DNA of 64,000 nt from Cyanidium caldarium (lineage: Eukaryota > Rhodophyta > Bangiophyceae > Cyanidiales > Cyanidiaceae): the NCBI GenBank assembly GCA_026184775.1, contig JANCYW010000008.1, positions 310,001 through 374,000 on the forward strand, read 5' to 3'. Shown here piece after piece: positions 9,112 through 18,900 of the stretch. The notes beneath the pieces were generated by a model. That model searched no databases and was not told the DNA's origin. It worked only from the letters and a program-made list of their open reading frames with translations. How positions within the stretch are numbered: position 1 is the stretch's first letter; every line of letters starts with the position of its first letter. The translations under genes were made by a program, and so were the position numbers.

Positions 9112-12100
9112 TCAGTACACGTGCCGCAGATACCCAAAATCTCGAAAAGGCGCCGGCAGCAAGTGAATAAGTTGTTGGTACGCATCACGCTCCCCATCTC
9201 TCGGCGATGGCGCCGCACCGCCTCCGCTTCCGCTCCCATTCTCTCCCTCTTCTTCTTCATCGGCGTGGTACATTCGCCACATTTCCATACCGCGCTCGCA
9301 CACCATATTCGCGCGGTCGCGGTACCCTAGCGCGCGGTATGTACGCGCCAGCCCGATGGAGAGCCACAACACCAGCTCGCGGCAGTGGTGCACCGGCGCG
9401 CTGGGATGGGGTCCGGCCTGCGAAAACGCCCGAAACCACGACTCCAGCATCTCCAATGCCCCGGAAAAGTTGATGAGCGCCGTCTTGAAATCGTCGTTCA
9501 GCAGGTTGGCGGCGCCGAGCATGCCCAGCGCGTCGGCGTAGATGGGCATGCCGCCGAAACCGCAACGGTGCAGCACGTCTAGCGCGCGGGTGCAAGTATC
9601 CCGCGCTCGCACCCGTTTGCCCATGCTCAGCAGCAGACCGACCAGGCGCGTTGTGGCAGTGGCACAGAGGGTGCTGTGCGTCAGGCCCAGCAGCACGATC
9701 AGCCGCAGCGTGCTCATCAACATCCGGTACGCCTCCTCACGGCAACCCTCGCGCACCACCACCTGCGATAGCAGCAGCAGCGGCACGATGCCGTGCACCA
9801 GGGCGGTGTACGCCGGCTCGCGCTCCACGCTGGCGTCCAGACAGACCGGCGACACGCTGGCGCCGCTCAGGATCTGCGGCGACGACATCGGCGGCAACTT
9901 CACCGCCTCGTTCTGATACCGCCTGGCGAACGCCTCGATCAGCATGTCCAGTCGCCGCAACAGCATACGCGTTTTGCACACCATCGAGATGTCCTTCGCC
10001 CTGTCGGCGGCGTCGCTGCTGTCGCTGTCGCGGCTGGAGGGCGACCCGCTGGCGCCGCTCTGCAGCCGCTGAATCTCCTCGTCGAGGCACGCCTCGTCGA
10101 TGGCCTGATAACGCTGCTCGGGCACTTGCAACGCGTTGGAGCATTCCGAAAAGAAAAAGCGCAGCGACTCCTGCAGCGGAATGGCCGCCTCGCGAATGTG
10201 CAGCCCGTCCAAATACGCCTCGCCCAGGCCGCACAACAACAGCGACTCGTCGCGCGTGGCCGGCATGTAGCGCACGAACATGCATTGGTGCAACCGGGTT
10301 GCCTCGCTGGCGTCGTCGGCGGCGTCGTCGTCGCTCGGCACCAAATCCGCTTTGCACTGGTGATACCCGATCATCTCCAGGGCGGCCGCGTAGCAGTCGC
10401 GACGAAAGCGCGCCGGCACACAGAACCGCAGCACCGCGCGACCGTGCAGCAAAAACGGCACCAGCAGCTGTGCCGGTGTGGGTGAGCGACGCGCCCACTC
10501 CATCGCCCGCATAATGTTATCGCTGTTGTAGCACAGCATCCGCATGGCTCGTGCCCGCACCCCACCGATGCGGTACAGGTCCAGACTGCGGCCGCTGCCC
10601 TCGGCCACCAGCGCGAAGTAATACTGCGTAAAGTGCACCTCCGCCAGCGGCATCTGCTGTCGCACCAGCGCGTGCAGCGGTGCCAACGCCGGATCGGGCA
10701 TCGAGTCACTGCGCTGCAACCGCTGCACCAGCTGCGACCACGACGGATGCGTGCAGAAGAACGACCCGCTGACGCTCAACAGCCGCACGCGCACCAGTTC
10801 CTGCAGCGCTTTTTCGATGCCCGGCGCGCTCAAGTCCAGACGGTCGCGGGGCGGGTGGGCCGGTTCGGTCGGGCCGATGCCCGCCTCCGCCTCCCCAGCG
10901 ACGACGCTCATCGCCGCCTGCTGGCTGAACGGCGCCACAAACACCGGCAGCCGCACAAAGCAGCGTTGGCCCAGTGCATCCAAACTCCCAAACAGCTGCA
11001 ACAGCTCGGCGTCACTCCAGGGGCGCGAATGCGCCCCGTTGTGTCCGCCGTTGGCGCCCGTCAAGGGCACCGAGGTCCACGGCGACCTTGCCACGTCGGC
11101 AGTGTGTCCGGTGGCCCAGCGCGCATCTCGCGATGGCGACGCGCCCGCTGGGCCGTCAGCGCCGGGCGGCACCCCCGCGGCTGTCGCCGCATCGGTCACC
11201 GCACTGGTGCCGTTTAGAATGCTCGGAGCGTGGGGCGCATCCAGTGCCGTGGGCGGGGTGATGTTGTTGGAGGCGCTCGTCGGCCAGGGGCGTCCCATCG
11301 GCGATCCGTACCGCTGCTCCAACGGCAGGGATGACGCCGCCATATGCGCGTACCAGCCGCCGCCGGCGCCGCTGACCGAGCGATCCACCATGCCGGAACG
11401 CGCGGGCGAACGCGCTGCCGCCGCCAAGCCAGTCGTCCGCTGCGCGTCCATCCCCGGCCACGGCGACGCGAACAGGTCACCGGCGATCGGTGAAAACGGG
11501 TACACCTGCGGCGATATGCCGTTGTCGCGCGGCGCTGGCATCGCCGGGGCGGCCATCCGTTGTGGCGCGCCGCCTAGCATGGGCGAACGCCACCCGCTGC
11601 CGGCCATCACATCCAACAACGACAAGCCGTGTTCGCCGCCTACGCCCGCATCCAGTCCGACACCGTAAAGCGCGCCGTCCATCGGCGATAGCAGCATACC
11701 CGGCAGGCCCGGTGACACCGCCAGCGTGGGCGACGGGCCGTAGGCGCCGGTAGCGCCGGGTGGCGCCAGCGGCGTCATGTTCGTGGTCCACTTGCCCAGC
11801 AGCGTCGCCGGCGTGTCGGCGTCATCCGCATTGCCCTCCGACACACCGTTGGCATTGTCCAGCCCCAGCGGCAGCTGCAGAATGGATGGCGACTCGTCCG
11901 TCTCCGGTCGTATCCTCTTGGAAGCGGGCGCGGCCAGCGGCACCGACCGATTCGCGTGCATCGTCCCGTTGGTCTCCCCCGGTCGCCCCCGCGACTGATC
12001 CACCACTGTCTGCTCGGCGTGATCCGAGTGACACAGCCGCGACCGCCGCCGGGCGTAGGAGAGGTTCTGTCGCGCCCGCCGCTGCAGGATGGCCCGTTTC

Positions 12101-12225
12101 TGCCTCTGCTGCTCCTCCGTCAGCGACTCATCGGGCAAGTCCACCCAGGTGTGCACTGCCGGGCGACCTGGACGCCGCCGTCCCTTACGCGCCTTGGCGG
12201 CAGGCGCACCCCGCGCCGCCAGCAT
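9112..12225 (-). CDS. Putative DNA-binding regulator: basic N terminus, STAND-like winged helix and TPR half without an NTPase
   Basis: This 1037-residue protein is not a member of any family I can name. Residues 13-22 (RKGRRRPGRP) are AT-hook-like, and 41-64 (RQKRAILQRRARQNLSYARR and following) form a strong basic helix, bZIP-like in part but without a following zipper. Residues 65-390 are Gly/Ala/Ser/Pro-rich. From about 398, SDAELLQLFGSLDALGQRCF, then RLPVFVAPFS and ALQELVRVRLL match the winged-helix segment that follows the NTPase in AfsR/MalT-type STAND regulators. FTQYYFALVAE and YNSDNIMRAMEWARR (about 530-580) match the helical start of their superhelix. TPR-like helices then run to the end. 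No Walker A motif is present. The ATG at 12225 is the first in frame. Function unknown; probably a transcriptional regulator. Confidence 0.55.
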   Translation of the reverse strand: MLAARGAPAAKARKGRRRPGRPAVHTWVDLPDESLTEEQQRQKRAILQRRARQNLSYARRRSRLCHSDHAEQTVVDQSRGRPGETNGTMHANRSVPLAAPASKRIRPETDESPSILQLPLGLDNANGVSEGNADDADTPATLLGKWTTNMTPLAPPGATGAYGPSPTLAVSPGLPGMLLSPMDGALYGVGLDAGVGGEHGLSLLDVMAGSGWRSPMLGGAPQRMAAPAMPAPRDNGISPQVYPFSPIAGDLFASPWPGMDAQRTTGLAAAARSPARSGMVDRSVSGAGGGWYAHMAASSLPLEQRYGSPMGRPWPTSASNNITPPTALDAPHAPSILNGTSAVTDAATAAGVPPGADGPAGASPSRDARWATGHTADVARSPWTSVPLTGANGGHNGAHSRPWSDAELLQLFGSLDALGQRCFVRLPVFVAPFSQQAAMSVVAGEAEAGIGPTEPAHPPRDRLDLSAPGIEKALQELVRVRLLSVSGSFFCTHPSWSQLVQRLQRSDSMPDPALAPLHALVRQQMPLAEVHFTQYYFALVAEGSGRSLDLYRIGGVRARAMRMLCYNSDNIMRAMEWARRSPTPAQLLVPFLLHGRAVLRFCVPARFRRDCYAAALEMIGYHQCKADLVPSDDDAADDASEATRLHQCMFVRYMPATRDESLLLCGLGEAYLDGLHIREAAIPLQESLRFFFSECSNALQVPEQRYQAIDEACLDEEIQRLQSGASGSPSSRDSDSSDAADRAKDISMVCKTRMLLRRLDMLIEAFARRYQNEAVKLPPMSSPQILSGASVSPVCLDASVEREPAYTALVHGIVPLLLLSQVVVREGCREEAYRMLMSTLRLIVLLGLTHSTLCATATTRLVGLLLSMGKRVRARDTCTRALDVLHRCGFGGMPIYADALGMLGAANLLNDDFKTALINFSGALEMLESWFRAFSQAGPHPSAPVHHCRELVLWLSIGLARTYRALGYRDRANMVCERGMEMWRMYHADEEEEGENGSGSGGGAAPSPRDGERDAYQQLIHLLPAPFRDFGYLRHVY

Positions 12226-12696
12226 GGTGAATGTGCCGCAATCGGCGGGAAGCCAAGAGCAACGCGCGCGGAACGGTCGCCCCGCGGTCGTCCGTTGCCG
12301 CTCACCTCCACACCTGCTTGCACGCCCTGATTCCGCGCTTGCCGTCAGCGCGCGCAACGTTTCCGATTGCACCGCGACTCGGTTGCGGTAGTGCCGACGC
12401 GAGCCTCGGAGAGAGAGCCCGCGTGTCCAGTACCACCCTCGGGGAAAATCCGGTTCCTGCGGTCAGCCAGCCGGCCCGAAGCAGTTCCTACCGCACGCGA
12501 ATCGGAGACGCGGCGCGCGCGCTTCCGGAGCGATGCAATCGATCGGATGAGATACCTTCTGGAGTGGAATAGAAGTTTATGGAATAGATCGGTGAGGGTG
12601 CCGGGTCTCCTCGATAGCGGAATGAACCGGGATGGCATCGATGCATTTTCGTGCTCTCATGCGCCACATTGGCGTCACATTTGCGGGCGACGGTCT
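12226..12696. other. Intergenic region, nothing recognised
   Basis: This 471-base spacer separates two minus-strand genes. It should hold the promoter of the large regulator and the 3' end region of the DUF4602-like gene. No RNA gene or repeat is visible. Confidence 0.5.
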
Positions 12697-13359
12697 TCAT
12701 CGTCGGTGCCTCGTCCGGCGCCTCACGGGCATTCCGGTTTGACGTGCCAGCTGCTTCGCTTTGTGCTCGCGCTCGCGCTGCTTGCGTCGCAGGCCGACCA
12801 GCATCTTGTGCGGGATAGCCGGGCCGCGATACGCTTGCCAGTCGATGCGCCGCCGGCGGTTCTTGTGCCGTGATGCGCGCTGCTCGGCCACGAATTGCTG
12901 CACTTGGGGGCGCGCCTCTGCAACCAGTGTTTGGGAGTCTTCGTAAACAAGGGTGGCGGGTGCCGGAGCATCGTCTTCGGGGTGAACATCGCGCTGCCGC
13001 TGTTGCCGCCAATGTCGCTGACGCGACAACAGACGCGCCATCGCCTGCCCGGTGTCCTGGCGTGTTGCCTCCATTCTCGAGTCCGCCTCTGGCGTCCTTA
13101 CCTGTCGTAAGATGAGGTCGCCGGCGGCCTTGTCTACGATCCGCTCCTCCTCAGATCGTCCTCCGCGTTCCTCCCGCTGTGGCCTCATGGACGGCGCCTC
13201 GCTGACACCTGGTGGGTCAAGGTGATCCTCGTTGCGCTCATCCCGCTGGTCTCGCCACCGAAACAACCGTTCCGTTATCCTGGCCTCGCACTCAGTGAGA
13301 TCATCCTCGTCGTCCCGGCCGACTCTTCCGGCCCCATCTTCGCCGCCGCTCGCTTCCAT
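12697..13359 (-). CDS. Basic nuclear protein, DUF4602/C1orf131-like
   Basis: The 220-residue protein is highly charged. An acidic N terminus (GRDDEDDLTECEARI) is followed by a mixed charged helix. The very basic C terminus reads RHKNRRRRIDWQAY, then PHKMLVGLRRKQREREHKAK and ends RRRTRHRR. The pattern P-x-K-x-x-x-G-L-x-x-K-x-x-E-R-E-x-K near the end resembles the DUF4602 family, whose human member C1orf131 is a component of the small-subunit processome. The match is a short motif only, so the family call is tentative; another nucleolar or RNA-binding protein is possible. The ATG at 13359 is the first in frame. The gene is divergent from FAF2 (247 bases). Confidence 0.5.
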   Translation of the reverse strand: MEASGGEDGAGRVGRDDEDDLTECEARITERLFRWRDQRDERNEDHLDPPGVSEAPSMRPQREERGGRSEEERIVDKAAGDLILRQVRTPEADSRMEATRQDTGQAMARLLSRQRHWRQQRQRDVHPEDDAPAPATLVYEDSQTLVAEARPQVQQFVAEQRASRHKNRRRRIDWQAYRGPAIPHKMLVGLRRKQREREHKAKQLARQTGMPVRRRTRHRR

Positions 13360-13606
13360 CTTTACACCTCCTTCTGCCGTATCTGCTCCACGCTCGATCC
13401 ACACACTCCTCTGTACGCTGACACCCACACAACGACGACGAACGGGTACGCGCAGCGGTGCCGGTCGTGTCCGTTGACGTTCCGCGTTTGTGCAGTCGAC
13501 ACCGCAACGTGACGCTCCCACTCCGAATCAACTTCACGCATAGAGTGACCGTGCCTGTGAGTAATTTGGCTGTCCCCAACGCAACCGCGCGTCTCTTTCA
13601 GAACTG

Positions 13607-15151
13607 ATGGACGTTGGCTCGGAGACGGCACGGGAGCGGCTGGAGCTGTTCAAGACGGTGTCGTCCGTGGAGGACGATCGGGTGGCCGAGGCCATCCTGG
13701 CGGCCAACGCGTGGGACGTGGAACGTGCGGTGAACGCGTTTCTAAACGATGACGGCGCGCTGACGGGCGCCAGCGCCGCGTCGACGGCAACCACCGCGGC
13801 CCCCGTGAGCGTCGCGTCCACCGAGCTGCGTCGTCGGGCGGGTGGGCGGGCGGGCAGCGACTCCACCGCCGCGCGCACCGACGCGCCGCTGCCGCTGCAC
13901 CCGGAGGCGCCCCCGAGTCTACCACCGGTGTCGTATTTGTGGTCGGCGCTGCAGAGCGGCGTCGGGGCGCTGCTGCGGTATCCGCTGCGCTGGTTGCACA
14001 TGTTGTGCAGCCTGTGTGTCAGTCTGGTGGCTCGAGCGCTGCGGGTGCCGGCGCATTACGTGCGTGGCCGGCCACTGACGCTGCGTGGAGTAGCGGCGGC
14101 GGATGACTTTGAGCGTTTCTTCCGACACCGCTATGGCGACGACTGCCCGCACCCGGGCTTCTTCCGCGGCACCTACCAGGAAGCGCTTCGTTACTCGATG
14201 GAGGCGAACAAGTTCGTGCTGGTGTATCTGCACTCGGAGCTGCATCACGCCAGTGACGGCTTTGTGCGGCGTGTGCTGTCGGACCCGGAGTTGGTGCGCT
14301 TCATCGATGACCACTTTGTGTTTTGCGCGGCTTCGGTGCATCGCTCGGCCGAGGCCGCGGAGCTGGCAGAGTATTTGACGCCGCTGGCGTACCCGTACAT
14401 GGCGGTGGTGTACGGCTCGCGGCGGTGGCCGCAAGGACAGCTGATCGACCTGCGCGTCTTCTCCGATGCCGACTGGTCGGTGCACGACGACGCGTCGGCG
14501 CCGTTGAGCGCTATCGACGTGTTGCTGTGGCTCCAGAATGTGATCGTCGAGTACGGCGAGTCGTTGCGGCGGGCACAAGAGCTGCGCGAACAACGCGAGG
14601 CGAGTCGACGCCTGCGCGAGGAGCAAGATCGCGAATTTCACCGCTCGCTGGAGGCGGATCGGGCGGCCGAGCAACAACGCCAGCGGGAGCAGCAACGCAT
14701 GCGCGAGGCCATCGAGCAGGCAGAGGAGCGTGAACGGGCGGAGCGGGAGCGGCGGGAAACGCGGCGCGCGGCACTGCCGGCGGAGCCGCCTGCGGGCACC
14801 GAGGGCGCTGCCGCGGTGCTGCTACGATTGCCGGACGGCTCGCGGCAGGAACGCCGCTTCCCCGCGCAAGCCACGTTTGCACCGCTGTTCGACTGGGCGG
14901 ACGCCTGCTGTGCGGTGGATCTGTCGACACACGCCTTCCACACCAGTTTCCCCAAGCGCGCCTTTCGGCACCCGGAAGACCGCGACGTACCCCTGGCCGA
15001 CGCCGGACTCGTGCCACGCGGTGCTTTACTGGTGTTGGAGCGGCCGCGCGAGCAGCCCGAGGAGAACGGAGAGGGCGATAGGGCTTCTATCGGGCGCTCG
15101 TCCGATATGCAGGCGCCCGACGCCGGTCATGAAGGTACATCGACCTCGTGA
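13607..15151 (+). CDS. FAF2: UBA-UAS-UBX protein of the FAF2/UBXD8 (yeast Ubx2) type
   Basis: UBXD8 is a hairpin protein of the ER and lipid-droplet membrane that recruits p97/Cdc48 in ER-associated degradation and lipid control. All modules are visible in the 514 residues. A UBA domain lies at about 8-47 (VAEAILAANAWDVERAVNAF). A hydrophobic membrane hairpin is at about 105-140, around LLRYPLRWLHMLCSLCVSLV. The UAS thioredoxin-like domain is at about 165-300 (ALRYSMEANKFVLVYLHSEL). A Glu/Arg coiled coil spans about 315-385, and a UBX domain is at about 400-480. The UBX p97-binding loop reads SFPKRAF, where many members have FPR. The start ATG at 13607 puts UBA at the N terminus. GTGAGT at 13557 and a pyrimidine-rich CAG at 13601 could be a tiny 5' leader intron, but 45 bases is very short. 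Confidence 0.88.
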   Translation: MDVGSETARERLELFKTVSSVEDDRVAEAILAANAWDVERAVNAFLNDDGALTGASAASTATTAAPVSVASTELRRRAGGRAGSDSTAARTDAPLPLHPEAPPSLPPVSYLWSALQSGVGALLRYPLRWLHMLCSLCVSLVARALRVPAHYVRGRPLTLRGVAAADDFERFFRHRYGDDCPHPGFFRGTYQEALRYSMEANKFVLVYLHSELHHASDGFVRRVLSDPELVRFIDDHFVFCAASVHRSAEAAELAEYLTPLAYPYMAVVYGSRRWPQGQLIDLRVFSDADWSVHDDASAPLSAIDVLLWLQNVIVEYGESLRRAQELREQREASRRLREEQDREFHRSLEADRAAEQQRQREQQRMREAIEQAEERERAERERRETRRAALPAEPPAGTEGAAAVLLRLPDGSRQERRFPAQATFAPLFDWADACCAVDLSTHAFHTSFPKRAFRHPEDRDVPLADAGLVPRGALLVLERPREQPEENGEGDRASIGRSSDMQAPDAGHEGTSTS

Positions 15152-15219
15152 GGCGATGCGGTTCCCATTGGACGCCTATCCGACTTACACGCGCATCTGC
15201 GTCTCCTCCTTCTCTTGTC

Positions 15220-16863
15220 TCACACAGCACTGCGCTCGTAAGTGTATAACGAATGCACCGAGCCCTCCATCTGGCCTGCCGGGGTGCGCACCTGGAATCG
15301 CAACCGCCCTTCGTATAAACGCTGGTGCAGCTCCTGCAGGCTGAGCACGCCCAAATCCTGAAAGCCGTGCTTCACGCCTTGGATCAAATACGGTAGGTAC
15401 CGCCGCAACGAGCCCTTGTCGATCACCGCGCCACTCACGCCCTGCGCCACCCGCACGCGGTCGTCCTCGCTAAAGTAACGCACTGCGCTGCCCTGCTTCA
15501 TCGCCTCCATGCTGCCCATGCCGCGATACTTTTTCAGACGCACGCCGTCCTTGTAAAAGTACTCACCGGGTGCCTCGTCGGTGCCGGCCAGCATGCTGCC
15601 CATCATCACACAGCTGGCACCGCACGACAGGCCCTTGATGATGTGCCCGATGCTGCTGACGCCGCCGTCAGCGATGGTCGGCACGCCGTGCTCGCGCGCC
15701 AGCTGGCTCACCATGTACACCGCGGTGGCCTGCGGTCGCCCGCACGCCATCACCTCCTGGGTGGTGCAGATGGAGCCGCATCCCATGCCGATGCGCAGCC
15801 CGTCGGCGCCCGCGCGGATCAGGTGGTACGCCTGGGAGCGCGTGACCACATTGCCGCATATCACATCCAGGTGCGCGTGCCGATTCTTGATGTAGCGCAG
15901 CATGTCCAGTTGGTATGTCGAATCGCCCTGCGACGAGTCCAACACGATGGCGTCCACGCCCACCTCCACCAGCGCATCTAGGCGGTCGCGGTCTTCGGGG
16001 CGCGTGCCGATGGCCGCCCCGCACAGCAACCGCTTGCCGACCTTGTCCTTGGTGGAGTTGGGGAAGTCGCGGCTCTTGAGGATGTCGGTGCGCGCCACCA
16101 GTCCCACCAGCTCGCCGCGTCCGTTCACAATCGGCAGTTTGCCCTTCTTGCTCTCCTTCACAATGGCATATGCCTCCTCCAGGGTGACGCCTTCGCGAGC
16201 GGTGACCAGTTCGCGCGTCATCACATCGCCCAGTCGCACCTGCGGGTCGCGTATAAACTCGATATCACGGTTGCTCACGATGCCCAGCAGTCGACTGCCC
16301 ATTCGACCGTCTTCGGTGACAGGGATGCCCTGAAAGCCGTACCGCGCCTTGATGTCCCGCGCGTCCGCGATGGTGTGGTGCGGCGCCAGCGTCTTGGGGT
16401 CGGTGATGAAGCCGCTCTCGTAGCGCTTCACCCGGTCCACCTCCTTCTTCTGTTCCCGCACGGTGTTGTTATAGTGAACGAAACCGAGCCCGCCCTGCAG
16501 CGCCATGTGTATGGCCATGGCCGACTCGGTCACCGTGTCCATCGGCGACGATACCAACGGCGTCTTGAGCGGGATGCTGCGAGACACCCGCGAGTCCAGC
16601 CGCACGTCGTCGGCCGCAAAGTACACGTGACCAGGCAGCAGGATAATGTCGTTGTAGGCGTAACCGGTGGCGCCGGACTCGAACACCTCCGCGGCAGCAG
16701 CGCCGTCCGCAAAGGCGAACAGCTCGCTCTCGGGCATGGAGGGCGTGACCGGTGGCCACGGCTTTATCGGCGGCGAACGCATCAACGCAGCCGCAGTGGA
16801 AGCCGAGACTGCCGTCGGCGTCGGAGACGCACACCCTCCATTCAAGTCGTGGCTCTCACTCAT
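15220..16863 (-). CDS. IMPDH: Inosine-5'-monophosphate dehydrogenase
   Basis: IMPDH oxidises IMP to XMP with NAD, the committed step of guanine nucleotide synthesis. The 547-residue protein has the N-terminal [11 protein letters not shown] motif and [10 protein letters not shown] complete CBS pair (Bateman domain, about 160-280) contains [20 protein letters not shown]. The catalytic loop [20 protein letters not shown] includes the active-site cysteine (near residue 360), and the flap region [17 protein letters not shown] follows. The ATG at 16863 (MSESHDL) gives the usual eukaryotic length plus about 40 residues. An upstream in-frame ATG at 17163 would add 100 unconserved residues and seems unlikely. 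The gene is convergent with FAF2 at 68 bases. Confidence 0.95.
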   Translation of the reverse strand: MSESHDLNGGCASPTPTAVSASTAAALMRSPPIKPWPPVTPSMPESELFAFADGAAAAEVFESGATGYAYNDIILLPGHVYFAADDVRLDSRVSRSIPLKTPLVSSPMDTVTESAMAIHMALQGGLGFVHYNNTVREQKKEVDRVKRYESGFITDPKTLAPHHTIADARDIKARYGFQGIPVTEDGRMGSRLLGIVSNRDIEFIRDPQVRLGDVMTRELVTAREGVTLEEAYAIVKESKKGKLPIVNGRGELVGLVARTDILKSRDFPNSTKDKVGKRLLCGAAIGTRPEDRDRLDALVEVGVDAIVLDSSQGDSTYQLDMLRYIKNRHAHLDVICGNVVTRSQAYHLIRAGADGLRIGMGCGSICTTQEVMACGRPQATAVYMVSQLAREHGVPTIADGGVSSIGHIIKGLSCGASCVMMGSMLAGTDEAPGEYFYKDGVRLKKYRGMGSMEAMKQGSAVRYFSEDDRVRVAQGVSGAVIDKGSLRRYLPYLIQGVKHGFQDLGVLSLQELHQRLYEGRLRFQVRTPAGQMEGSVHSLYTYERSAV

Positions 16864-17255
16864 GCTGTCTTCAGGTGGTACAGAGGAGGAGAGGGTGTGG
16901 GTAGAGTGGCCGCCGACGACGACGACAACAACACCGTCCGGGAGACGGACGACGTGCGAGTTTTCGCGCGCGCGCGCCACCGCTGCAGGGATGAACCGCG
17001 ATGCGCCGGGAGGGAGAGAGACACAACCAAAAGGTGTATGCGGCGGTCGCGAACAGCTCCTGGTGGTAGTGGCGGTGTTGAGCGACTGCCTTCCCGCGCG
17101 CACACTTTCCTCTGCGCAAGATGTTTTTACCCGATTGGACGGTTTGCATACACCGACGCACATCCCGCAACCATCGCCTCCGCTGTGATCACCGCTCGTC
17201 CCCTCTCATCCAATGGTATATCGGCGGCCGATCGGCTGTTCCGCGAGCCCCGGTT
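16864..17255. other. Intergenic region upstream of IMPDH
   Basis: The 392-base spacer lies between two minus-strand genes and should contain the IMPDH promoter. It has a short alternating CG run near 16967-16978. No gene is seen. Confidence 0.5.
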
Positions 17256-18230
17256 CTAGTCGGACTTTTTGTCGCTTGACAAAGGCGCGGATGCCGTGTC
17301 GGCCGAGATGCCCAGCAGGTCCTCGGTGCGGGCGCCGCTGTTGCTGTCGCTGGTGCCGGGCGCGGACGGTGCGGCGCTCGACGGTTTGGCAGCGGCAGCA
17401 GCAGCAGCACCACCACCACCACCACCGGTGGCACTGCGCGCCATGGACTGCAGCTTGCGCAGCCGCTCCTTGGCCTTGGGCGGGATGCGGTCCGCCAGCT
17501 CCTGCGCCTTTTGTCTCGCAAACGACTCCGCCTGGCGCACTTTCTGCGTCACCACCGGTTTGATATCATCCACCATCTGGTCGATCTCTTTCTGTTTCCA
17601 CTCGTACAATTTGGGCAGCGTCATCACGCTCAGAAAGAGCAGCCAGCCCACCCACATACTCACCAGAAGCGATCCCAGCTTTCCGATCACATACGACCCC
17701 AGCAACACTTTCGCGGTGAGGCGCCAATCCCGACAGTACACCGCATCGCGCACGCGGTCCGCCAGGATGTTCACCGCGTTCACCAGGGTGTCGATATGCC
17801 GCACCATCCAGTCGCGGGTGATGAAGCGGCGGTGCTCGCGATCCGGCGCCGCCACCAGCGGTGCCGAGTTGGTCACATACGCCAGCGCCTTGCTCAGCTG
17901 CACCAGACACGCCCCGATCAGCACCAGCCAGAACACGATCATCGCAAACACCGTCACCGTCGTCAGCTGCATCACCGTGGTGAAGAAGAAGAACAAGTTG
18001 CCCAGCGAGAACACCAGGCCCGAGCGGTACTTGTTGCGCCACATGAGGATCTCTTGCAGTTGGCCGGGTATCTTGCGCGGTGCCACCCGCAAGCTCTGGG
18101 ACGCGGGCGTCGCCGAAGCGTCGCCACCGCTCGCCGTCGCTCCGCCCGCCCAAGTGGAGGCCACCCGCTCCGCCTCGCTGCCGAGACCGCCACCGCTGAG
18201 CGGCTCCCCGCTGCTACCGTTACTGGTCAT
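17256..18230 (-). CDS. Reticulon-domain ER membrane-shaping protein
   Basis: Reticulons insert as wedges into the ER membrane and shape tubules. The 324-residue protein has a variable N terminus and then the reticulon homology domain at about 60-235. It begins ILMWRNKYRSGLVFSLGNLF, matching the family L-W-R-x-x-x-x-S start. Two long hydrophobic hairpins follow (FFFFTTVMQLTTVTVF and LLGSYVIGKLGSLLVSMWVG). The closing signature LPKLYEWKQKEIDQMV matches the VPxLYEKYQxxID pattern. The tail has a Lys/Arg helix, then poly-Gly and poly-Ala coded by GC-rich triplet runs near 17390-17430, and ends with acidic and Lys residues. The ATG at 18230 is the first in the frame. Confidence 0.85.
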   Translation of the reverse strand: MTSNGSSGEPLSGGGLGSEAERVASTWAGGATASGGDASATPASQSLRVAPRKIPGQLQEILMWRNKYRSGLVFSLGNLFFFFTTVMQLTTVTVFAMIVFWLVLIGACLVQLSKALAYVTNSAPLVAAPDREHRRFITRDWMVRHIDTLVNAVNILADRVRDAVYCRDWRLTAKVLLGSYVIGKLGSLLVSMWVGWLLFLSVMTLPKLYEWKQKEIDQMVDDIKPVVTQKVRQAESFARQKAQELADRIPPKAKERLRKLQSMARSATGGGGGGAAAAAAAKPSSAAPSAPGTSDSNSGARTEDLLGISADTASAPLSSDKKSD

Positions 18231-18900
18231 GGTGTCTGCCGCGAAGAGTGGCACGGGTGATGCGTCGCGATCCGCTGTCGTAAACAGATTGACCGCCCCG
18301 AGGCGGCTCTTGGTGAGTCCGTTTTCTGCGGGCGCCCTCTGGACACCGTTGTCGCCTGGCCCGTTACCCCCGTGTAGACGCGTCGCCTCCCCGCTTCAGT
18401 TCAGCGACTCGCCGATCGACTCCGTGCAGCGGTGTGGTTATGTAGGTGCCTCCGCGAGCCGTTGTCGCAGTAAGCACGTGCACCGCGCAAGCGAAACACG
18501 CTCACGGCGAGCCGAGACCAGCGAAACCCAAAACGCGCTTGCGCGAGCGGGCCGTTTCGGGCGAGACGTGCAGACGTGTCTCTCGCGGGGAGCGTGCGCC
18601 GGTTACGCCGCCAGAAGAGATGAGGACGGGTGTTGAGAGGTAATAACGGCCGCGGAGGGTCGGTCTCTGCTGCGTTTCCAACCGTTACGATACGGGATGT
18701 CATGACCGAGGCGTTTTCCGCGTTTTCTCGCGTCTCTACGGCGCGCACCCGCTCTTGGCCTCTCTGGGCACGCTCTTGCGTGCACGCTTTTCGCACCCAG
18801 ATCGAACCGGCCGTCTCTCTCTTTTGCAACCACTACTCTCGGGAAACTTTACACACATCACCGCGCTAGACCGCGTTCCCTTGCATATCTGCTCGCGCGC
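18231..18900. other. Intergenic region, nothing recognised
   Basis: This 670-base spacer between the reticulon and ACT-domain genes is one of the longest clean gaps in the window. I looked for tRNA cloverleaves, C/D-box sequences and conserved frames on both strands and saw none. Confidence 0.45.

Noticed and set aside
9112-12225. Calling the large regulator a bZIP factor
   Set aside because: The basic helix spacing does not fit N-x7-R, and no leucine heptads follow.
13089-13105. AG-GTAAGG donor-like sequence on the minus strand inside the DUF4602-like gene
   Set aside because: The frame continues through it with similar composition and no acceptor improves the protein.
13557-13601. GTGAGT...TTTCAG just before the FAF2 ATG, a possible leader intron
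   Set aside because: Only 45 bases, no ACTAAC branch box, and not needed for the coding frame.
17269-18636. Plus-strand frame of 455 codons across the reticulon gene
   Set aside because: It is antisense to the reticulon domain and shows no conserved motif.
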